A DNA stretch of 64,000 nucleotides from Streptomyces sp. SLBN-118 (GCF_006715635.1 NZ_VFNP01000002.1:3100001-3164000), one strand, 5' to 3'. Positions 18,167 to 26,706 are shown, numbered from the stretch's first letter. The notes: generated by a model from the sequence alone, not told the origin. Translations and numbers: made by a program.

Positions 18167-18553
18167 ATGAGGGCCGAGGCCGACCTGCTCGCCGAACTGA
18201 AACGCCTGCGTATACGCGTACCGCAGCTCACCGGCGCACTCGCCTCCAGCTCGGAAGGGCTCGTGCTGGCGGCCGACACCGAGGAGGCGGAGAGCGTCGC
18301 CTCGCTGACCGCCGCAGCGCTGCGCGCAGCGCTGCGGCTCACCGAGGCGACCGGACAAGGGGCCTTCCGCGAGCTGCTGGTCCAGGGCGAGCGGGGATAC
18401 GTCGCGACCTATGCGGCGGGTTCCTCGGCCCTCCTCACCCTCCTGGCCGAGCCGCGTATCAACGTCGGCCGGCTCCACCTCGAGGCCCGACGCTCCGGCG
18501 CCCGTATCGGCGAGCTGGTGGACGGCGCCCTCGACCGACCGGAGAACACCTGA
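18167..18553 (+). CDS. Roadblock/LC7 domain protein (second of three, CvnB-like)
   Basis: About 128 residues. VPQLTGALASSSEGLVLAAD and FRELLVQGERGYVATYAAGS followed by LHLEARRSGARIGELVDGAL place it nearer to the CvnB/MglB-like branch than to the two flanking paralogues. ATG 18167 is chosen because GAGGAGAGC precedes it; ATG 18125 and 18137 upstream lack such a site. It is the third gene of the four-gene cluster, with an 80-base gap from the DUF4388 gene. Confidence 0.8.
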   Translation: MRAEADLLAELKRLRIRVPQLTGALASSSEGLVLAADTEEAESVASLTAAALRAALRLTEATGQGAFRELLVQGERGYVATYAAGSSALLTLLAEPRINVGRLHLEARRSGARIGELVDGALDRPENT

Positions 18554-18610
18554 CCCATGACCGACACACCATCGCGATCAACCAGCAGACGGAAAGGAAG
18601 TGCGCATCCC

Positions 18611-18985
18611 ATGGCCAACACCGAACGCGCCCTCAAGGAAGCCACCACTGTCATCGAGGGTGCCCTGGGCGCCGCGCTCGTCGACTACACCAGCGGAATG
18701 GCCCTCGGCACCATCGGCGGCGGAAAGGATCTGGACCTGTCCGTGGCGGCGGCGGGCAACACCGATGTGGTGCGCGCCAAGGTGCGCACCATGGAACAGC
18801 TCGGGCTCAAGGACGGCATCGAGGACATCCTGATCACGCTCGGCACGCAGTACCACCTGATCCGGCTGATGAAGGGCCGGAACGCCAGCGGCCTGTTCCT
18901 CTACCTGGCACTCGACAAGGACCGGGCGAATCTCGCCATGGCCCGGCACCAGCTGAAGAAGATCGAGGCCGAACTGGAGGTCTGA
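18611..18985 (+). CDS. Roadblock/LC7 domain protein (third of three)
   Basis: A 124-residue paralogue of the protein at 16946-17314: compare [38 protein letters not shown] and [23 protein letters not shown] 18611 is preceded by GGAAAGGAAG; ATG 18557 in the same frame is an alternative that adds a basic 18-residue leader. It is the last gene before a strong hairpin. Confidence 0.85.
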   Translation: MANTERALKEATTVIEGALGAALVDYTSGMALGTIGGGKDLDLSVAAAGNTDVVRAKVRTMEQLGLKDGIEDILITLGTQYHLIRLMKGRNASGLFLYLALDKDRANLAMARHQLKKIEAELEV

Positions 18986-18992
18986 CCGCTCG

Positions 18993-19030
18993 CCGGACGG
19001 AGGAGCCTCCCCTGAAGCTCCTCCGTCCGG
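18993..19030. terminator. Bidirectional terminator
   Basis: A perfect 14-bp inverted repeat (18993-19006 and 19017-19030) with a 10-base loop, between the roadblock cluster and the convergent RpiR-type regulator. Confidence 0.8.
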
Positions 19031-19035
19031 TCCCG

Positions 19036-19872
19036 CTACTCCACGAACAGGCCTCTCGCCGCCGCCTTCGCGTCGAACTCCTCCAGCCGCGCCTGCGCGT
19101 CCGACAGGTCGTCGCACATCGCCTCCAGCAGCACCCTCCCCAGCAGCATCGGCGCGCAGGCCGTGTCGAAGGCCAGGCCCGTGCCGACCGCCGCCGGGAT
19201 CAGCAGGTCGCTGTGGGCGGCGACCGGCGCGAAGGCCGAGTCGGCGACGGTCACCACCTTCAGGCCCGCCGAGCGCGCGTGCGCCAGCGCATCCACGACC
19301 TCCCTCGGGTGGCGTGGCAGCGCGAAGCACAGCAGGGCGCTCGCACCCGCCAGGCGGGCCGCGTCGATGCGGTCCGTGAGCATCGTGCCGCCCTCGTCGA
19401 GGAGGCGCACGTCGGGGTGCACCTTGGCCGCGAAGTACGCGAAGCCGCGGGCCTGCGAGGACGCGGCGCGCAGGCCGAGCACCGGCAGCGGACGGGAGGC
19501 GGCGAGGAGACGGCCGGCACGTTCGACCGGGGAGAGGTCGGCGAGCAGGTGGGCGAGATGGCGCAGGTTCTCGATCTCTGCCTGCACCGCCTGCTGGTAC
19601 TCGTTGATCCCGTTCGCGCCCGCCTCGCTCTCCGCCGGCGCGACTTCCCGCAGGTGCTTGCGCAGCGCCGGGTAGCCGTCGAAGCCGAGCGCGACGGCGA
19701 AGCGGGTGACGGACGGCTGGCTGACCCCGGCGACCTCGGCGAGTTCCACGCTGGACAGGAAGGGGACGTCGGCGGCCCGGCGCACCATGCTGTGGGCGAT
19801 CCTGCGCTGGGTGGGGGTGAGCCGGTGGCCTTCGAAGAGCTCCTGCAGCCGTGCGGCAGGGCTGTCGCTCAT
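19036..19872 (-). CDS. MurR/RpiR-family transcriptional regulator (HTH plus SIS domain)
   Basis: A 278-residue regulator. The N-terminal RpiR helix-turn-helix covers about residues 8-78 (TPTQRRIAHSMVRRAADVPF and ELAEVAGVSQPSVTRFAVAL). A SIS sugar-isomerase fold follows (GLRAASSQARGFAYFAAKVH and CFALPRHPREVVDALAHA). SIS domains usually bind phosphosugars, but several family members sense other metabolites. The upstream region carries a copy of the hut half-site and a separate palindrome, so autoregulation and control of hut are plausible inferences. Confidence 0.85.
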   Translation of the reverse strand: MSDSPAARLQELFEGHRLTPTQRRIAHSMVRRAADVPFLSSVELAEVAGVSQPSVTRFAVALGFDGYPALRKHLREVAPAESEAGANGINEYQQAVQAEIENLRHLAHLLADLSPVERAGRLLAASRPLPVLGLRAASSQARGFAYFAAKVHPDVRLLDEGGTMLTDRIDAARLAGASALLCFALPRHPREVVDALAHARSAGLKVVTVADSAFAPVAAHSDLLIPAAVGTGLAFDTACAPMLLGRVLLEAMCDDLSDAQARLEEFDAKAAARGLFVE

Positions 19873-19904
19873 GCCATCCCCTTCGTCAGGTCGTACATCA
19901 CGTC

Positions 19905-19943
19905 CTATTCAGACACCGACAACTCTGCATGACGATATGCAGA
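19905..19943. promoter_or_regulatory. Candidate operators upstream of the RpiR-type regulator
   Basis: CTATTCAGAC at 19905-19914 repeats the inner half-site of the hutU dyad. Beside it, TCTGCAT (19924-19930) and ATGCAGA (19937-19943) form a perfect 7-bp dyad with a 6-base spacer. Both lie 33-71 bases before the regulator's start codon. Confidence 0.5.
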
Positions 19944-20043
19944 CCCGGCAAGGTATCGCAGGGATCGCTGGAGGTAGCCCAGGGGAAAACAGTGGGGCTG
20001 GCCCCACTGACTCGGCAGTCGGCCGGCCGTAGCGTGAAGGGTT

Positions 20044-20466
20044 ATGGAATCCCGCGACCCTGAACTCAAAAAAGAGCTCGACGCCACCCTGCACGCCCGC
20101 CGTGAGCTGGGCGAAGAGTACGACGCCGCGCTCGTGGAATCGTTTCTCGAGAAGGTCGAGAAGCGGCTCGACGGCACGGTGGACAAGCGTGTGCGCCGCC
20201 AGCTCGCCGAGCAGCAGATGGTGGTCGCCCGCGGCACCCGCTCGCCGCAGTCCGCGGAGTCGAACTTCGGGGAACGCTTCGGCTTCGCGATCGTCGCGCT
20301 GATCCTGGCGATCCCGCTGTCGGCGATCGCCGTGGTCAACGCGGGCCTGGAGGGCCTGATCGTGGCCTGGTTCGGAATCGTCGGCGTGAACGCGGTGCAC
20401 GCGGCGCGGGGTTGGCCGTGGACGAGGGGGGCGCGCGAGCGCGACAAGTCCGACTGGCAGGACTGA
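20044..20466 (+). CDS. Small membrane protein, conserved in Streptomyces, function unknown
   Basis: A 140-residue protein with a charged helical N-terminal half (ELDATLHARRELGEEYDAAL and EKVEKRLDGTVDKRVRRQLA) and two adjacent membrane helices (about residues 80-97 and 100-118). It ends with a basic cytoplasmic tail. GAAGGG precedes ATG 20044. I do not recognise a characterised family; the layout resembles small membrane proteins that oligomerise through their N-terminal helices. Confidence 0.75.
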   Translation: MESRDPELKKELDATLHARRELGEEYDAALVESFLEKVEKRLDGTVDKRVRRQLAEQQMVVARGTRSPQSAESNFGERFGFAIVALILAIPLSAIAVVNAGLEGLIVAWFGIVGVNAVHAARGWPWTRGARERDKSDWQD

Positions 20467-20490
20467 AAAATACAGGTCTGAGAAATGAGC

Positions 20491-20545
20491 GCGGGGACCG
20501 CCGCACCCCCGGCGAACCGGGGGGCGGGACGACGGCGGTCCCCGC
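20491..20545. terminator. Terminator hairpin downstream of the small membrane protein
   Basis: Perfect 13-bp arms (20491-20503 and 20533-20545) around a 29-base loop. The rest of the gap to 20765 is GC-rich and holds no convincing gene. Confidence 0.6.
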
Positions 20546-20765
20546 GTGGGACGCGGTGCCGGGTCAGGGCCGGTCTCCGCGTCCAGGGCGTCCTGGGAGG
20601 TCCGGGAGCCGCTCCGGAAGTCCTTGACGCCGCTGTGGGTGCCGGCCGGGACACCTGCCCGGTCTCCCTTGCCGACATCCACCACTGTGCAGGACGCGCG
20701 TTAAGCGGGTGCTGCGCCTACATGTCGCGCGCGTACCGATTGTGCGAAACCGCGTTCGTAGAGTG

Positions 20766-22154
20766 CTACTTGCCGCTCTTGGCGAGGAATGACAGCAGGT
20801 CCTGACGGCTCACCACACCCGTCGGCTTGCCCTCCACCAGCACAATCGCCGCGTCCGCAACACCGAGCACCGACATCAGGTCCCCGACCGGCTCGCCCGA
20901 CCCGACCTGCGGGAGCGGAGCGCTCATGTGCTTCTCCAGGGGGTCCCCGAGCGAGGCGCGCTGGGTGAACAGCGCGTCCAGGAGCTCGCGTTCGACGACG
21001 GAGCCGATGACCTCGGCGGCCATCACGTCCGGGTGACCCGCGCCCGGCTTCACGATCGGCATCTGGGAGACGCCGTACTCGCGAAGCACCTCGATCGCCT
21101 CGCCGACCGTCTCCTCCGGGTGCATGTGCACCAGGCTGGGGATCTTGCCGCCCTCCTTGTCGCGCAGCACATCGGCGACGCTCGCGGACGGACCGGAGTC
21201 CTCCAGGAAGCCGTAGTCCGCCATCCACTCGTCGTTGAAGATCTTGGAGAGGTAGCCGCGGCCGCTGTCCGGGAGCAGTACGACGACCACGTCGTCGGGG
21301 CCGAGCCCCTCGGCCACCCGCAGCGCCGCCACCACGGCCATGCCGCAGGAGCCGCCGACGAGCAGGCCCTCCTCCTTGGCGAGACGGCGCGTCATCTGGA
21401 AGGAGTCCTTGTCGGACACGGCGACGATGTCGTCGGTCACGTTGGGGTCGTACGCCGTCGGCCAGAAGTCCTCGCCGACGCCCTCGACGAGGTAGGGACG
21501 GCCGGAACCGCCGGAGTACACGGAGCCCTCCGGGTCAGCGCCGATGATCTTGACCTTGCCGCCGCTGACCTCCTTGAGGTACTTGCCGGTCCCAGAGATC
21601 GTGCCGCCGGTGCCGACACCCGCGACGAAATGGGTGATCTTCCCGTCCGTCTGCTCCCACAGCTCGGGACCGGTGGTCTCGTAGTGCGAGCGCGGGTTGT
21701 TCGGGTTGGAGTACTGGTCGGGCTTCCAGGCGCCGGGCGTCTCGCGCACCAGACGGTCGGAGACGTTGTAGTACGAGTCGGGGTGCTCGGGGTCGACGGC
21801 CGTGGGGCACACGACGACCTCGGCACCGTACGCACGGAGCACATTGATCTTGTCCGTGGACACCTTGTCCGGGCAGACGAAGATGCACTTGTAGCCCTTC
21901 TGCTGGGCCACGATCGCAAGGCCGACACCGGTGTTGCCGCTGGTCGGTTCCACGATCGTGCCGCCGGGCTGGAGCGCCCCGCTCTCCTCTGCCGCCTCGA
22001 TCATGCGCAGCGCGATCCGGTCCTTCACCGACCCGCCGGGGTTGAAGTACTCGACCTTGGCCAGGACGGTCGCCTGAATGCCTGCGGTCACGCTGTTCAG
22101 CTTCAGCAGCGGGGTATTGCCGACAAGACTGATCATCGAGTGGTGGATACGCAC
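20766..22154 (-). CDS. Cystathionine beta-synthase (PLP domain plus CBS pair)
   Basis: A 462-residue fold-II PLP enzyme that condenses serine with homocysteine to cystathionine. The PLP lysine (about K44) is in GGSVKDRIALRM, the phosphate/carboxylate loop is TSGNTG, and the C-terminal 130 residues form two CBS domains (HMHPEETVGEAIEVLREYGV and the final GDLMSVLGVADAAIVLVEGK). The CBS pair distinguishes it from plain cysteine synthases and may allow nucleotide regulation. GTG 22154 has GGAGAA upstream. It is divergent from the SGNH hydrolase. Confidence 0.9.
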   Translation of the reverse strand: MRIHHSMISLVGNTPLLKLNSVTAGIQATVLAKVEYFNPGGSVKDRIALRMIEAAEESGALQPGGTIVEPTSGNTGVGLAIVAQQKGYKCIFVCPDKVSTDKINVLRAYGAEVVVCPTAVDPEHPDSYYNVSDRLVRETPGAWKPDQYSNPNNPRSHYETTGPELWEQTDGKITHFVAGVGTGGTISGTGKYLKEVSGGKVKIIGADPEGSVYSGGSGRPYLVEGVGEDFWPTAYDPNVTDDIVAVSDKDSFQMTRRLAKEEGLLVGGSCGMAVVAALRVAEGLGPDDVVVVLLPDSGRGYLSKIFNDEWMADYGFLEDSGPSASVADVLRDKEGGKIPSLVHMHPEETVGEAIEVLREYGVSQMPIVKPGAGHPDVMAAEVIGSVVERELLDALFTQRASLGDPLEKHMSAPLPQVGSGEPVGDLMSVLGVADAAIVLVEGKPTGVVSRQDLLSFLAKSGK

Positions 22155-22279
22155 AATATTCTCCGGGATCTCCGTAGTGATGCGGCCAGCGTAAGCGGAT
22201 CGGCGTGTGATTGGGCGCCGGTGGCCACGGGGCAGTTAGCTGATGACTGAAGCTGAGCTACGAGGAGGTGGCTGGGACT

Positions 22280-23290
22280 GTGTCGACGGCGAGGGTGGCA
22301 CGGCGCATCGCGGCGGGCGCGGCCTACGGGGGCGGCAGCATCGGCCTGCTCGGAGCGGCTGCAGTGGGACTTGTGCTGGCGGAGGTCCAGCTGGCGAAGC
22401 GCTCCGTGGGCGGGGGCACGGCCCCTCTTCCACCACGCGGCGACGGGCTGTACGGGCTGGCCTTCGGCCGCAGCAATCCGCTGGTCCTCGGCGTACTGGG
22501 GGACTCGACTGCGGCGGGGCAGGGCGTACGGCGGGCGGGCCAGACACCGGGGGCCCTGCTGGCCTCCGGGCTCGCGGCGGTGGCCGAGCGCGCGGTGGAG
22601 GTCCGCAACGTGGCACTGCCGGGGGCGCAGTCGGACGACCTGGAGCGACAGGTGACGCTGCTGCTCGCGGACCGGAAGCGGACACCGGACGTCTGCGTGA
22701 TCATGATCGGCGCGAACGACGTCACCCACCGGATGCCGCCCACGCAGTCCGTCCGCCATCTCGCGGCCGCGGTGCGCAGGCTGCGTACGGCGGGCGCGGA
22801 GGTGGTGGTCGGCACGTGCCCTGATCTCGGCACGATCGAGCCGGTGTACCAGCCACTGCGGTTTCTGGCGCGAAGGGTCTCACGGCAGCTGGCGGCGGCG
22901 CAGACGATCGTGGTCGTCGAACAGGGCGGCCGCACGGTGTCGCTCGGCGACCTGCTGGGCCCGGAGTTCGCGGCGAACCCCCGGGAGATGTTCGGCGCGG
23001 ACAACTACCACCCGTCGGCGGAGGGCTACGCGACGGCGGCGATGGCGATGCTGCCGACGCTGTGCGCGGTGCTCGGCGTCTGGCCGGAGTCGGACCGCCT
23101 GGAGCCGGAGCGCCACGAGGACATGCTCCCGGTGGCGAAGGCGGCGGCGACGGCGGCGAAGGAGGCGGGTACGGAGGTCACGGCGGCGAGGGCGCCCTGG
23201 GCCCTGCTGAAGCACCGCCGACGCCGCCGCCTCCCGACCCCGGCGCCGACCCCGGAACCGTCGCCCGCGTCGGAGGCGGGGCGGTCGTAG
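22280..23290 (+). CDS. SGNH/GDSL-family hydrolase with N-terminal membrane anchor
   Basis: About 336 residues. A hydrophobic N-terminal segment (about residues 12-35) is followed by an SGNH esterase domain: LGDSTAAGQG (nucleophile Ser), MIGANDVTH (oxyanion Asn) and DNYHPSAEGY (catalytic Asp/His). The C-terminal 50 residues are Ala/Arg/Pro-rich. It probably deacylates a lipid or cell-envelope ester on the outer face of the membrane. GTG 22280 is preferred because GAGGAGG at 22262-22268 overlaps the in-frame GTG at 22268. Confidence 0.8.
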   Translation: MSTARVARRIAAGAAYGGGSIGLLGAAAVGLVLAEVQLAKRSVGGGTAPLPPRGDGLYGLAFGRSNPLVLGVLGDSTAAGQGVRRAGQTPGALLASGLAAVAERAVEVRNVALPGAQSDDLERQVTLLLADRKRTPDVCVIMIGANDVTHRMPPTQSVRHLAAAVRRLRTAGAEVVVGTCPDLGTIEPVYQPLRFLARRVSRQLAAAQTIVVVEQGGRTVSLGDLLGPEFAANPREMFGADNYHPSAEGYATAAMAMLPTLCAVLGVWPESDRLEPERHEDMLPVAKAAATAAKEAGTEVTAARAPWALLKHRRRRRLPTPAPTPEPSPASEAGRS

Positions 23291-23313
23291 GCGCCCGGGC
23301 AGGGGCGGCGCGG

Positions 23314-23420
23314 GCGTTCATGGCGCGGTCCGGGGTGCGCCGGTGCCGTGTGACGCAGGCGTTCATGGCGCGGCCCGGGGTCCGCCGGTGCCGCGCGGGG
23401 TCCGCCGGTGCCGCGCGGCG
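23314..23420. repeat. Tandem direct repeat, period about 45 bp
   Basis: The unit starting GCGTTCATGGCGCGG occurs at 23314 and 23359. A third, partial unit carries only its GGGGTCCGCCGGTGCCG part. Confidence 0.7.
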
Positions 23421-23552
23421 CGGGCTCCGGGCCCCTACGGGCTCGACTCCTCGGCGTCGGCGGCGATGAGGGGTTCGTAAGGGCACCCGGTGTTGGCCGC
23501 CAATCGCCTGCGGGGACGACCCTTCACGCCCCTCCCCACCCGACCGGCTTGC

Positions 23553-23725
23553 GGTTCGCCCGCGAAGCCACCCACCGGGCAGCAACCACCAACGGCCCCG
23601 ACCCACGTTGACCACGGACCCTGGAAACGCGGTGCGCGGAGGTTCGCCCGCGAAGCCATCCACCGGGCAGCAACCCCAACGCCCCCGGCCCACGTTGACC
23701 ACACGCCCTGGAAACGCGGGGACGA
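23553..23725. repeat. Tandem direct repeat, period 88 bp
   Basis: GGTTCGCCCGCGAAGCCA begins at both 23553 and 23641. The similarity runs through CACCGGGCAGCAACC, CCCACGTTGACCAC and CCTGGAAACGCGG to the end of each unit. Confidence 0.85.
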
Positions 23726-23826
23726 CGCTTCAACGGCCCCTGCCCACCACCACGGCGTGGATGGGGACCCAGTCCGGCCGTGCCCACCCGCACGGTTCCA
23801 GCTGCCGTGGTGAACCGGCCGCGCCT

Positions 23827-24130
23827 CCTGGTCCGCCGCGAAACCGCAGGAGCCCCGGGGCCCCGCACCCCGGGGGCGGGGGGAACCCGCCACGTTCTCC
23901 TGCTCCACGGCGAAGCCGCAGGAACATGGGGTGTGGGGCGTCGGCCCCACCGCTCGGGGCGGCGCGAAGCTGCCGCAGGCGGGCCTGGGGGCGCCAGCCC
24001 CACGGCGCGGGCGGCGCAGAGGGGTGCCGGGAACCGGCCTCGCTCTCTTGCTCCGCGGCGAAGCCGCAGGAACATGGGGGTGTGGGACGCCGGCCCCCGC
24101 TCGGGGCGGCGCGAGGCTGCCGCAGCGGGG
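23827..24130. repeat. Imperfect direct repeats, spacing about 148 bp
   Basis: GGCGAAGCCGCAGGAACATG with its flanks occurs near 23909 and 24057 (148 bp apart). Both are followed by a CGGGGCGGCGCGA(A/G)GCTGCCGCAG segment. A more diverged version (GCGAAACCGCAGGAGCC) lies near 23838. Confidence 0.75.
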
Positions 24131-24225
24131 CCGCCGGGGCCCCTACGATCCGGCCGGGGCCTGGGGGACGCAGGGGATGGGGGCCAGGCCGTAGGGGGAG
24201 GGCGGGGGAAACCCCCCGCCACCAA

Positions 24226-24241
24226 CTGAGCGCTCGCTTAG
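24226..24241. promoter_or_regulatory. Operator-like palindrome upstream of the thiolase gene
   Basis: CTGAGCGCTCGCTTAG is a near-perfect 16-bp palindrome (7-bp arms with one mismatch, 2-base centre) of the shape bound by TetR-family fatty-acid regulators. It lies about 104 bases before the thiolase start. Confidence 0.45.
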
Positions 24242-24344
24242 AAAAGAGGCCCGCATCACACGCCCCGCCCCGTGACCACAGCCATACGTACCGGTAACTT
24301 CCCAGACAGCGCCCCCTAACCGCCCCGCACACCATGGAGCCGTG

Positions 24345-25565
24345 ATGCCCGAAGCCGTGATCGTCTCTGCCGCCCGCTCCCCCATCGGCCGGGCCTTCAA
24401 GGGCTCCCTGAAGGACCTGCGCGCCGACGATCTGACCGCCACCATCATTCAGACCGCCCTCGCCAAGGTCCCCGAGCTCGACCCCCGGGACATCGACGAC
24501 CTGATGCTCGGCTGCGGCCTGCCCGGTGGCGAGCAGGGGCACAATCTCGGTCGTATCGTCGCCGTGCAGATGGGGATGGACCACCTCCCCGGCTGTACGG
24601 TCACGCGCTACTGCTCCTCCTCGCTGCAGACCAGCCGCATGGCGCTGCACGCCATCAAGGCCGGCGAGGGCGACGTCTTCATCTCCGCCGGTGTCGAGAT
24701 GGTTTCCCGGTTCGTGAAGGGCAACTCCGACAGCCTTCCGGACACGCACAACCCCCTCTTCGCCGAGGCCGAAGCCCGCACCGCCTCCGTCGCCGAGAAC
24801 GGCGCCGCCGACTGGCACGACCCCCGCGAGGACGGCCTGGTCCCCGACGCGTACATCGCCATGGGCCAGACCGCCGAGAACCTGGCCCGCCTCAAGGGCG
24901 TGACCCGCCAGGACATGGACGAGTTCGGCGTACGGTCGCAGAACCTGGCGGAGGAGGCCCTCAAGAACGGCTTCTGGGAGCGCGAGATCACCCCCGTGAC
25001 GACCCCGGACGGCACGGTCGTCTCCAGGGACGACGGCCCCCGCGCGGGCGTCACCCTGGACGCCGTGCAGGGCCTGAAGCCGGTCTTCCGCCCCGACGGC
25101 TTCGTCACCGCCGGCAACTGCTGCCCGCTCAACGACGGCGCCGCCGCCCTGGTGATCATGTCCGACACCAAGGCGCGCGAGCTGGGCCTGACCCCACTCG
25201 CCCGGATCGTGTCCACCGGCGTCTCCGGCCTGTCCCCCGAGATCATGGGGTACGGCCCGGTCGAGGCCTCCAAGCAGGCTCTGAAGCGAGCGGGCCTGAC
25301 GGCCGGCGACATCGACCTGGCCGAGATCAACGAGGCCTTCGCCGCCCAGGTCATCCCCTCGTACCGGGACCTCGGCCTGGACCTGGAGAAGGTCAACGTC
25401 AACGGTGGCGCCATCGCCGTCGGCCACCCCTTCGGCATGACGGGCGCGCGGATCACCGGCACGCTGATCAACAGCCTGCAGTTCCACGACAAGCAGTTCG
25501 GTCTGGAGACCATGTGCGTCGGTGGCGGCCAGGGCATGGCGATGGTCATCGAGCGGCTGAGCTGA
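24345..25565 (+). CDS. Thiolase (acetyl-CoA C-acyltransferase)
   Basis: A 406-residue thiolase that cleaves or forms beta-ketoacyl-CoA. The nucleophilic Cys is in TVTRYCSSSLQTSRMAL, and the other active-site segments are NEAFAAQ, GHPFGMTGARI and CVGGGQGMAM (second Cys). Sequence and length suit a degradative fatty-acid (FadA-like) or acetoacetyl-CoA thiolase; no FadB-like partner is adjacent. GTG 24342 precedes ATG 24345 directly; ATG 24345 is taken because GGAG at 24336 is then better placed. Confidence 0.9.
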   Translation: MPEAVIVSAARSPIGRAFKGSLKDLRADDLTATIIQTALAKVPELDPRDIDDLMLGCGLPGGEQGHNLGRIVAVQMGMDHLPGCTVTRYCSSSLQTSRMALHAIKAGEGDVFISAGVEMVSRFVKGNSDSLPDTHNPLFAEAEARTASVAENGAADWHDPREDGLVPDAYIAMGQTAENLARLKGVTRQDMDEFGVRSQNLAEEALKNGFWEREITPVTTPDGTVVSRDDGPRAGVTLDAVQGLKPVFRPDGFVTAGNCCPLNDGAAALVIMSDTKARELGLTPLARIVSTGVSGLSPEIMGYGPVEASKQALKRAGLTAGDIDLAEINEAFAAQVIPSYRDLGLDLEKVNVNGGAIAVGHPFGMTGARITGTLINSLQFHDKQFGLETMCVGGGQGMAMVIERLS

Positions 25566-25613
25566 GCGGCCGGGCCGTTTCGGCCCCGCGTGGAACTCAG
25601 TTCGTGACTGAAT

Positions 25614-25661
25614 CTCCCCCAGGATGTGACCTATCTCCTGGGGGAGAGTCATTCCCCCAGG
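25614..25661 (+). terminator. Overlapping, mutually exclusive hairpins after the thiolase gene
   Basis: Arms 25614-25624 and 25636-25646 are a perfect 11-bp inverted repeat. The second arm can instead pair with 25653-25661 (9 bp). The first hairpin is a good terminator for the thiolase, and the three-arm layout resembles an attenuator for the downstream gene. Confidence 0.55.
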
Positions 25662-25796
25662 TCAGGACGGCTTCGGGCTTAAACGCCGGGCACAAAGTCC
25701 TGTCCAATTCGTGACGTAATGCACTGACAGGGGGCGCGGGCTCCCCGCAAGCTGAGGTAGGAAGTCGGGGGATCGATTGAAACCAGGAGTACGTCA

Positions 25797-26624
25797 GTGA
25801 GCGCCATGTCTATTGCCCTGCTGCTGACCACGGCCGCCGCCACCGCCGTGGGCGCCGCTGCCCTGCACGCCGCACATGGGCTCCGCAAGCAGGTCACGGC
25901 CCTGCGCACCGAGCTGGCCACAGCGCACGGCACCGGCCGTCTCGCGACCGTGCCGCAGGCCCGCCCCACCCCCGCCGCCGAGATACGCGCCGCGGTCGCC
26001 GAGGCGCTGGCCGAGGAGCGCGAGCGCGAGCTGGCCGAGGCGCGCGCCTTCTGGGCCGCGCAGGAGTCGCGCGACGCTGCTGACGCGCCGTCCCTGCTGG
26101 GAGGGTCGGCCACGCCGGGCGACGAGCTGCCCCCGTTCTACGTTCCGCGCCAGACCGATTTCGTTGGCCTTGAGGCGATGGACTTCGAGGCGGTCGAGGC
26201 TCTGGACGACCTGGCGGATCTGCCCGAGGTGACAGAGTTCGCCGAGGACTCCCCCGAACTCGCCGCGGCCCGCCGCCGCCACCCCTCGCACCCCGACTTC
26301 GTCCCGCTCCAGACGCCGGTCGTCACCGACCACGAGCGCACCGTGGCCCGCCTCGAGGAGCTCGCCGAGTCGCGCACGGAACTCACGGACGTACGCCCTG
26401 GGCCACTGGGCACGCTGGACGTGTATGTCTTCGCGGACGGCACGACGCTGTGCATGACCCCCGGCCACCGCGAAACCGCCGAGAAGCTCGCCGAGGCACT
26501 GCGCGAGGGCGACACCCCGGTGCTGCTGGGCGGCTCCGGCGTCTCGGGCGCGTACGCCCTCACGTTCGCGTGCGGCGAGGAGAGCGTCTACATCCTCGCG
26601 GACCGCGTCATCGCCTCGCTGTAA
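25797..26624 (+). CDS. Conserved Streptomyces protein of unknown function with N-terminal membrane helix
   Basis: A 275-residue protein. Residues 3-22 form a membrane helix or uncleaved signal, followed by a charged helical segment (EIRAAVAEALAEERERELAE), an acidic linker, and a C-terminal alpha/beta domain of about 90 residues (LDVYVFADGTTLCMTPGHRE to ESVYILADRVIASL). I do not recognise the family. GTG 25797 has AGGAG upstream. Confidence 0.75.
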   Translation: MSAMSIALLLTTAAATAVGAAALHAAHGLRKQVTALRTELATAHGTGRLATVPQARPTPAAEIRAAVAEALAEERERELAEARAFWAAQESRDAADAPSLLGGSATPGDELPPFYVPRQTDFVGLEAMDFEAVEALDDLADLPEVTEFAEDSPELAAARRRHPSHPDFVPLQTPVVTDHERTVARLEELAESRTELTDVRPGPLGTLDVYVFADGTTLCMTPGHRETAEKLAEALREGDTPVLLGGSGVSGAYALTFACGEESVYILADRVIASL

Positions 26625-26706
26625 CGCCGTCCCTGCCCGCGGCGGCCCATCCCCGCGGGCCGGGCCTCCACCGCCCCTCACAGAGCCCCCCACGGGCCCG
26701 TCGGCC

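Larger units (their letters stand above)
23291..24344. other. 1-kb intergenic region of GC-rich repeats without a convincing gene
   Basis: The open frames here are low-complexity Pro/Gly/Arg/Ala translations on all strands, without conserved motifs. The content is three blocks of direct repeats (listed separately) and, at the right end, the thiolase promoter region with an operator-like palindrome. Confidence 0.7.

Noticed and set aside
20467..20765. Possible small gene between the two-helix membrane protein and cystathionine beta-synthase
   Set aside because: Open frames on both strands are short, Arg/Gly/Pro-rich and cross a terminator hairpin. No family is recognised.
23553..23725. 88-bp repeat considered as a CRISPR array
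   Set aside because: There are only two units, placed directly end to end without unique spacers, and no cas genes are nearby.
23608..24297. Open frames through the repeat region, for example a 229-codon plus-strand frame
   Set aside because: The translation follows the DNA repeats in every frame and shows no conserved motif, so I treat the region as non-coding.
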